DNA from: Azorinus chamasolen
Taxonomy: Eukaryota > Mollusca > Bivalvia > Cardiida > Solecurtidae
Assembly: GCA_963576725.1 (NCBI GenBank)
Contig: OY755244.1
Coordinates: 78,181,620-78,245,619, forward strand
Length of the DNA stretch: 64,000 bases
Direction of reading: 5' to 3'
Shown: positions 58,903 through 64,000 of the stretch, in pieces
How positions within the stretch are numbered: position 1 is the stretch's first letter
Layout: the number at the start of each line of letters is the position of its first letter
Position numbers and translations under genes: made by a program
The notes under the pieces: model-generated
Database searches by the model: none
Seen by the model: only the letters and a program-made list of their open reading frames with translations
Told to the model about the DNA's origin: nothing

Positions 58903-59364
58903 GTTTCTTGCATTCAAAAGGGTACTGTCCCACAAAATAAACAAACATGTTTCTTTTTCCATTTTATTTCTATTTTCTTTTCTTTCACATGTTTAATTAA
59001 TCTTGAACTGTATTTTTCCATACCGTCTTCAAATAGTTTTACAGACATTTTTCAATAAACTTACGTAGTTAAGGTCAAAATAACCACATGGCCACCATAA
59101 TAGGTCTATCTGTGGCAATAAAGTTTGACAATAAAGTGAATCTTTCAAAAACTTCTCTCACATTACCAGTCCGATTTCAAATGATTTCAAATGATCAAAG
59201 AGTGCTTATGGTAAGCTATTGTAGTAGTCATTTGACCATCGTCATCCGTCATTTTCAATATTTTATATAAAATATAATCTTGTCTGAAAATATTCTAGGT
59301 CAATTCTTATTAAGCTTCACATAAATTGTCATTTTACAGACCTCTTTCCATGGAAACTCTGATA
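58903..59364. other. No gene seen
   Basis: AT-rich, no splice-flanked coding segment. A 60-codon ORF at 59088 is not supported by any motif. Confidence 0.45.
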
Positions 59365-59590
59365 ACATTAGCGCTTTCGCTGACAACTTCTGTCGTCTGC
59401 TAACTTTGTCACTTTGTCGTCTGCTAACTTTGTCGTCTGCCGCTAATTTCATTGGTCAATTTTCTTTATCTTTGTTCCAAAAACATAGTCACAGTAACAA
59501 ACAGTCTGGATCCTGATGAGACGCCGATCTGGATCCAAACTGTTTGCATGGGTACTCATAGGTGCGACATTGGCAGCGAAATGGTTCATA
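59365..59590 (+). mobile_element. Palindromic MITE, family I, eroded
   Basis: TAGCGCTTTCGCTGACAACT, three TTTGTCGTCTGC words, core ACAAACAGTCTGGATCCTGA with apex deleted (ACGCCG), GATCTGGATCCAAACTGTTT, right end TTGGCAGCGAAATGGTT. Confidence 0.78.
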
Positions 59591-59940
59591 TTGACCACTC
59601 AAGCGTGGTGAGGTATTTGCTGTTGCATGCTATCCTGATTGCCCGCCATGTTTTCCCGCAGACAAATGGTTACAGTTGCAAAATTTAATATTCTTTTCTT
59701 GGGGAAACGACTTTTGTCAGACAAATGATATGAAAAAAATGTCCACAGAGTTTATATTATGCATACAAAAATATTAAAACATCTTTGAAACGACAAACTA
59801 ACGTTCTCTCCATCTCTATCTCGTCTCTCAATCACCCTGAATCAATGTTCTCTTGGATTACACTTATGTCAAGAGTGATCAAGGCAACACTTGTATCGCT
59901 CATTCTCTCTCTCTCTCTCTTCCACACCTTTCGCCCTGCA
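59591..59940. other. No gene seen; short CT microsatellite
   Basis: CATTCTCTCTCTCTCTCTCT at 59900. A CTTTCGCCCTGCATTAAC piece at 59928 is a family E fragment adjoining the next TTAA element. Confidence 0.45.
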
Positions 59941-60160
59941 TTAACCCATTCCCTGATATTGACGACTTTTGACGACTCTATAAAATTCACTTTGTGAAAC
60001 CATTGTGATATATAGAGCATTTGCTCCTATAGGAGCAAATGCTCTATTTATCACAATGGTTTCAAACTACAAAATTCTAAAAATTTCCTTTTCTCCAGTT
60101 AATGCTCCTTTTCGGTAGATTTATTCAAAGAGGTTGTATCTAAAAATAGCCTATGATTTA
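59941..60160 (+). mobile_element. Palindromic MITE, family C
   Basis: TTAACCCATTCCCTGATATT; core GAAACCATTGTGATATATAG, apex GCTCCTATAGGAGC; right end AATAGCCTATGATTTAA is mutated. Confidence 0.87.
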
Positions 60161-60218
60161 ATGTCAGTTTGAAGAAAATCACCACTTGGTTTGACGTATC
60201 CACCACTCTTTAGATACA

Positions 60219-60466
60219 TAACTCTTTTGGTGCCAAATTTAAAAGTGTCGTCTGCAATAATAATTTCAAATTTAATATAATTCTAAACTAAATAATAAAG
60301 GTATATTAGTAAACATTTGTTTTTAAAAACCTGTATGCTTGGGCTAAAATAATACAGAAAACATTGAAGTCCCAGGTCAAATGCCGCCTTGAAAAGGCGG
60401 CATCTGACCTGGGACTGCACTGTTTTCATTGGTGCCAACAGGTGACATTGGCGCCGAAAGAGTTAA
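60219..60466 (+). mobile_element. Palindromic MITE, family L
   Basis: ATAACTCTTTTGGTGCCAAA to ATTGGCGCCGAAAGAGTTAA. Core AGTCCCAGGTCAAATGCCGC, apex CCTTGAAAAGG, return GCGGCATCTGACCTGGGACT. TCGTCTGC words link it to family I. Confidence 0.83.
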
Positions 60467-60547
60467 GCCTAGTGCAGCCGTAGTTCGACGAAACCGTCAC
60501 CCTTTAGACACACTATAGGTAAGTTTGGTTCATTCGTAGTTAAACGA

Positions 60548-60615
60548 AAACTTACAATGGATCCTGTGTGCTTGAGTTGTTTTTCAGATTGCCTTTGAAC
60601 AGACACCCCAAGTTT
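60548..60615 (-). pseudogene. Degraded second copy of the GTPase C-terminal coding tail
   Basis: On the minus strand 60550-60610 can be read as VQRQSEKQLKHTGSIVSF, against KRQSENQRKKGRSIVNFF in the gene; the DNA words ATGGATC and TTTTTCAGATTG recur about 118 bp apart. It lies about 30 bp past the stop, so it would be in the 3' UTR. Chance similarity over 55 bp is possible but the match is ordered. Confidence 0.55.
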
Positions 60616-60642
60616 TCCACGAAAGCGTTCATTAGACCATTC

Positions 60643-61312
60643 TTATAAGTTAAAAATGCGACTGAAAAAATTTACGATGGATCTTCCCTTTTTGCGTTGA
60701 TTTTCAGATTGTCTTTTAACATCCACTAAGTCATTGGCAGGCAACGACGTCTTCCGGTATTTGGGTGAGTTGGCAGCAAACTGATGACCCAAATTTGGAT
60801 GATTTAGCAATCTGTCGAAAATCCCGTCCACATCAAAGTTTTCCATGGCGCACACCTCAAAATACTCACATTCCCAGTCTATCGAGACTACACAATCTGC
60901 GACAGCAGGGTGAACTCGTCTACTTCCTGTATCGACTTTATTTCCAACAACAATAATTGGAACATCTTCTCCTTTCATTTCCTGAATTTCATTTCTCAAA
61001 TCGGTGATGTAATCAAACGATTCCTCATCGTTTACTGCGTAGACCAATACAAACGCATGCGCAGTACGTATGGCCAGTCTGCGCATGCTTGTAATAATGA
61101 CCCCGTCTGTATCCATAATTTCTAGCTTGATCTGCCCTTCTGCGGCTTCTGGCATGTTTTTGACAACAGAGGAGTATTCTTCTACGAGCTTCTGGCGCAT
61201 GTATGCGTTGATGATTGCGGTCTTTCCCACAGAGGGCGACCCCATGACAACTACTCGTACGGTACAAGTCGGACTTGTCACAGCTCGTTCTCTCATCAGT
61301 CTTTCGCACACT
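60643..61312 (-). CDS. Ras-like GTPase exon 2 (all G motifs)
   Basis: Acceptor TTTCGTTTCAG|AGTGTGCGAA at 61313; stop TAA at 60645-60643. Holds residues 21-243. Confidence 0.9.
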
Positions 61313-62493
61313 CTGAAACGAAAAAAAAAAGTGTTGTCAGCAAGATAAAGTCAGCATTTCATATATTACTAATTTCTGAAGGTACGAAACATTACCTTTC
61401 GCCATTTAAAGCAATGGCTTAAGCATTTATTCCATTCACATGCCTTTATGTGTTTTTTTTGCATACAAAGTAGACCTAGATCAGAAGGCACCAATATGAG
61501 CCATTGTTTTACTTTTGAAATAATATAGCTCTGATTCTATAGTTTAGGTCATGGCGAAACAATTCTTTTTGTTTATACGCCATTGTAAAATTCTGTCAAT
61601 TTCTACTGATGATGTCATAATTTCTACTGATGATGTCATAATTTCTTTTATAAATAATCTCTGAAAATATACCTTAATTACGGTGGCACTGAGGTGACAT
61701 ATGCAAGATTTTTATTTTCAAGTTTGTTTTCCCGAGATAATATTTTTTATTATCTCGAAAATACGAAAAAAAGTTCGTTTTCCCGAGATAATATTCATTT
61801 TTACGAGATATTTTTTTTATTATCTCAAGAAAACGAAGTAGTTCGTTTGGACGAGATAAAAAAAAATTATTATCTCGAGAATACGAAAAAAAGTTAGTTT
61901 TTACGAGATAATGTCTACAGTGTTCCACCTTCCATATATCGTTATAACTATTTTGTTAATGAATATTCAGTAGGTGTTGAAATTTAGCCTTAATACAGAA
62001 CAAGGAAAGGGTTAAAGATCGATAACAATACCTTATTTTAGAGTTCGAATAATCGAGATTTTACTGTACATGCATTTTACCACTTTTACAAATCAAACAC
62101 TGCTCGGTTTGCTCATGCAATTATATACAAAGTAGATCTCATTCTACAAGTTCTACCATGTCCAAAACGTTATATGTTCATATACCATCATAAAATTTAG
62201 CTATGTATACACGTAATTAATATCCATGCATACATTATTTCTTACGTGAATATTCATTGCGTAAAGCGTTAACTATCTCGCTGTAATATTTTCAAGAGAA
62301 ACAAAATTATTGTACATTGTTATGCAATCATCTGCAATCAAAACACCATTGTTTCAAGAAAATTCGATACGTTTATATACTAAATAGCATATGCCGAATG
62401 TGGAATATATATATAAAAAAAAAGAACTTACCCATTCATTGTGTCAAATTTTAAGCTTTCTGAATGCAGATCTTCGTTTTCGTTAGTATGCAT
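60643..62493 (-). CDS. Divergent Ras-like small GTPase, two exons (62493-62432, 61312-60643)
   Basis: Predicted GTP-binding switch protein of 243 residues. G1 loop GSPSVGKT at 45-52; G3 is DTDGV at 88-92, so the usual Gly-Gln after the Asp is changed and the catalytic Gln is replaced; G4 NKVD at 145-148; G5-like VCA at 174-176. MRRLAIRTAHAFVLVYAV after G3 resembles the RASD/Rhes and insect Ras-like groups more than classical Ras. No switch-I Thr in the usual context. The tail (KRQSENQRKKGRSIVNFFSR) is basic and has no CAAX box, so membrane binding by charge is possible but prenylation is not. Exon 1 (MHTNENEDLHSESLKFDTMN, with an in-frame TAA two codons before the ATG) ends GG|GTAAGT; exon 2 follows TTTCAG|AGTG; the joint GGA-GTG is in frame. 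The gene name is not certain. Confidence 0.85.
61418..61655 (+). mobile_element. Family B MITE, heavily eroded, in the GTPase intron
   Basis: AAGCATTTATTCCATTCACA, AAAGTAGACCTAGATCAGAA, CTGATGATGTCATAATTTC twice in tandem. No clean ends. Confidence 0.55.
61718..61915. repeat. Cluster of inverted CGAGATAAT words
   Basis: TTTTCCCGAGATAATATT, TTATTATCTCGAAAATACGA, TTTTTACGAGATA, ATTATCTCAAGAAAACGA, TTTGGACGAGATAAA and TTATTATCTCGAGAATACGA alternate on both strands, six or more times in 200 bp, giving overlapping hairpins. Family not known to me. Confidence 0.8.
61911..62016 (+). mobile_element. Family A right-half remnant
   Basis: TCTACAGTGTTCCACCTTCC, GAATATTCAGTAGGTGTTGA, GAACAAGGAAAGGGTTAA; core lost, replaced by the CGAGATAAT cluster. 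Confidence 0.75.
62030..62070. mobile_element. Pogo-type right-end remnant
   Basis: GAGTTCGAATAATCGAGATT TTACTG then TA; resembles family E outer ends. Confidence 0.45.
62071..62431. other. GTPase intron, worn family B sequence
   Basis: 62075-62273 has scattered B words (GTAGATCTCATTCTACAAGT, GTGAATATTCATTGCGTAAA GCGTTAAC) but no core palindrome. 62274-62431 shows nothing else. Confidence 0.4.
62432..62493 (-). CDS. Ras-like GTPase exon 1
   Basis: ATG at 62493-62491, 20 codons plus GG, donor GTAAGT at 62431-62426. An in-frame TAA two codons upstream fixes this as the first possible Met in this exon. Confidence 0.75.
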
Positions 62494-62679
62494 TTCTTAT
62501 CTGCAGAATGTTTGCATGCGTCTAGCTTGAATGCTGGTTCTTCACGACTATATAAGCTATTAACACTCCTAAATATACTGACGCAAAGCATTTCGTAACG
62601 GAAAGTTTCTAGAATACTACTAAGCAAGTCTGCATTATACATAGCTATGCTAAACAAAATAAAAACAAATCTAAGATAT

Positions 62680-62794
62680 TCCATAAGCAAACAGTACAGA
62701 CTCTGATCAAATGACTCCTACGAGAGCCATCTGATCTGGATCTACTCTGTTCGCAAGGGTGTCAAAAGGCGTATGTATAGAGTAAATGGTTAAA
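62680..62794 (-). mobile_element. Family B MITE, one side only, upstream of the GTPase gene
   Basis: ATAAGCAAACAGTACAGACT, apex GACTCCTACGAGAGCC, TGTATAGAGTAAATGGTTAA. Confidence 0.7.
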
Positions 62795-62887
62795 GTTGCT
62801 TGACATGGGACAGCTTGCACTTGCTCGAGTCCCCATTTTCCATGACAACGGAGATATTGTTTCTTGAAGAGTTAGACTGTGACACTG

Positions 62888-62954
62888 GGTCTCATCTGGG
62901 TCGGCACTATTTACAGGTAGGTATATTGACGTGAATAGCAAGCGAAGGGTTAAT
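62888..62954 (+). mobile_element. Family D right-end remnant
   Basis: GGTCGGCACTATTTACAGGT, GAATAGCAAGCGAAGGGTTAA; left part missing. Confidence 0.75.
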
Positions 62955-63074
62955 ATTTTTTCGCCAACTTGGGTCAGCTAGAGCCAAAGTTGGAGCCAAT
63001 TTTCCCCTTCAGTGTCCGTGTCATGAAACCTTTGTGAAACTTCGTTTGTATTTTATTCGCGAGGAGAGGAGTTA

Positions 63075-63290
63075 TTAACCCTTTCGCTGCCAAACTCTGT
63101 CGTCTGCTAACTTTGTCGTCTGCTATAAATTTTCATTTTTTTTTATTTTCTTCATTTTTGTTTAAAAAACATAGTAACAGTAACAAACAGTTTGAATCCT
63201 GATGAGACGCCGAGTTACTCGGCGTCTCATCTGGATCCAAACTGTTTGCATAGGTAATCACAGATCCGGCATTGGCAGCGAAAGGGTTAA
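63075..63290 (+). mobile_element. Palindromic MITE, family I, intact
   Basis: TTAACCCTTTCGCTGCCAAA to TTGGCAGCGAAAGGGTTAA, 15-bp inverted ends. Two TTTGTCGTCTGCTA-like words, core ACAAACAGTTTGAATCCTGA, apex GACGCCGAGTTACTCGGCGTC, return ATCTGGATCCAAACTGTTTG. Confidence 0.9.
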
Positions 63291-63299
63291 TTTTGCTCT

Positions 63300-63712
63300 G
63301 TCTGTTTCTTTGTTTGTTGGTTCGGCCTCATCTTTAACGTTAACGATAATTTTGTAGCCATTGCACATACATACTTCAAACTTGACATGCACGTGCAACT
63401 TTTAGAGACAAACACTTTTAGAATTGAATTATTAAGGTCAATGTCATACATCAAGGTCAAAGGTCAAGTTACGGGTCAAACATAGATTGGCAATTCTATT
63501 GAGCCATTCAACATACTTACTTCAAATTTGACATACATGTGCAACTTATTGAGGCGGACCTTTTTTAGGGGTGGCTTATTAAGGCCAATTTTGTACGTCA
63601 ATGCCATAATTTTGCGCCATTCAAAATACATCTTTCAAACTTGCCCTTGTCATGCATCAAGGTCAAAGGTTATATCGAGGGCATAGTGTTTCACAAACAC
63701 ACCTTGTTTCCT
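63300..63712 (+). mobile_element. Element related to that at 9658, with a short array
   Basis: Words GCACATACATACTTCAAACT, TTGACATGCACGTGCAACTT and AAGGTCAAAGGTCAAGTTAC repeat two to three times; right end CATAGTGTTTCACAAACACA CCTTGTT. Left end is worn. Confidence 0.65.
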
Positions 63713-63779
63713 TGTTATATTTACGGACAAGAAGCAACTTGTGTATGGTTAGCTGTTTACACTCCCTGTATTATTTCTA

Positions 63780-64000
63780 ATACAGTAGAACTTCGATCAC
63801 AGGGGCCATTTCGTGGGTCTACATGGTCTAAAAAGTGACTTCGATATCTCGAACTCGGATAACCCGAACTTCGGGATAACTCGAACAAAAAGTTCAGTCC
63901 TTCCAAAACATACAATACAGAATTGCTCTAAAATGTATCGCTACAAATATCTAGAAACACATGTTACAGCTTAAAACAGGTCTAAAGTAATGCTGACAGC
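63780..64000. mobile_element. Pogo-type element, cut by the window edge
   Basis: TACAGTAGAACTTCGATCAC followed by CTTCGATATCTCGAACTCGG and AACCCGAACTTCGGGATAAC. CAGTAGAAC with a preceding TA fits pogo/Tigger ends; the rest lies outside. Confidence 0.5.

Noticed and set aside
61309..61311. GTG as the start codon of the GTPase
   Set aside because: It follows directly after a strong acceptor TTTCGTTTCAG; the spliced ATG exon at 62493 gives a better explanation.

Overview
This window looks like nuclear DNA of a marine or freshwater bivalve mollusc. Genes are split by large introns. The spaces between exons are packed with TTAA-flanked palindromic MITEs, with elements carrying internal tandem arrays and starting TTTTTAGCTC and ending CTCTTGTT, with a MetaSINE-like SINE, and with CR1/Jockey-like and L1-like LINE fragments. 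The repeat style reminds me of heterodont clams or dreissenids, but the species is an inference. Nothing here is prokaryotic.

Three host genes are visible. (1) 1421-2191 (+): the last two exons of a monoglyceride-lipase-like serine hydrolase whose upstream exons lie to the left of what I can recognise. (2) 18071-44405 (+): a complete nine-exon ATP6AP1 (V-ATPase accessory subunit S1/Ac45) gene. Its exons join in frame to 455 codons spread over 26 kb, and nearly all intron sequence is transposon-derived. (3) 60643-62493 (-): a two-exon divergent Ras-like small GTPase of 243 codons. Its short first exon was found by splice-site and reading-frame matching. Host genes (1) and (3) are unrelated to (2); nothing suggests that the three act together.

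The rest is mobile DNA. I use working names for the short palindromic families. A, B, C, D, H, I, J, K and L have CCC-starting ends and TTAA targets (piggyBac-type MITEs). E has CAGTA-like ends and TA targets (pogo/Tigger-type). F starts GGGTCCATGCTTATAAA. G is a 77-bp pure fold-back. A and B share a long palindrome reading CAAACAGAGTAGACCC...; the apex GCTCCTATAGGAGC recurs in families with unrelated ends.

Layout: 1-2200 lipase 3' end with MITEs; 2.2-18 kb repeat desert with a four-layer nest at 11.9-16.2 kb; 18-44.4 kb ATP6AP1 with a 3.5-kb TIR element (25.6-29.0 kb), a SINE (35.1 kb) and a large nest (37.0-41.5 kb) in its introns; 44.4-56 kb tandem-array elements, including a 2.9-kb one holding an inverted copy of a relative, and a 921-bp Harbinger-type MITE; 56.7-57.5 kb a dead mariner; 57.7-64 kb MITEs around the GTPase gene. 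Repeat boundaries are read by eye and may be off by tens of bases where no exact end is quoted.
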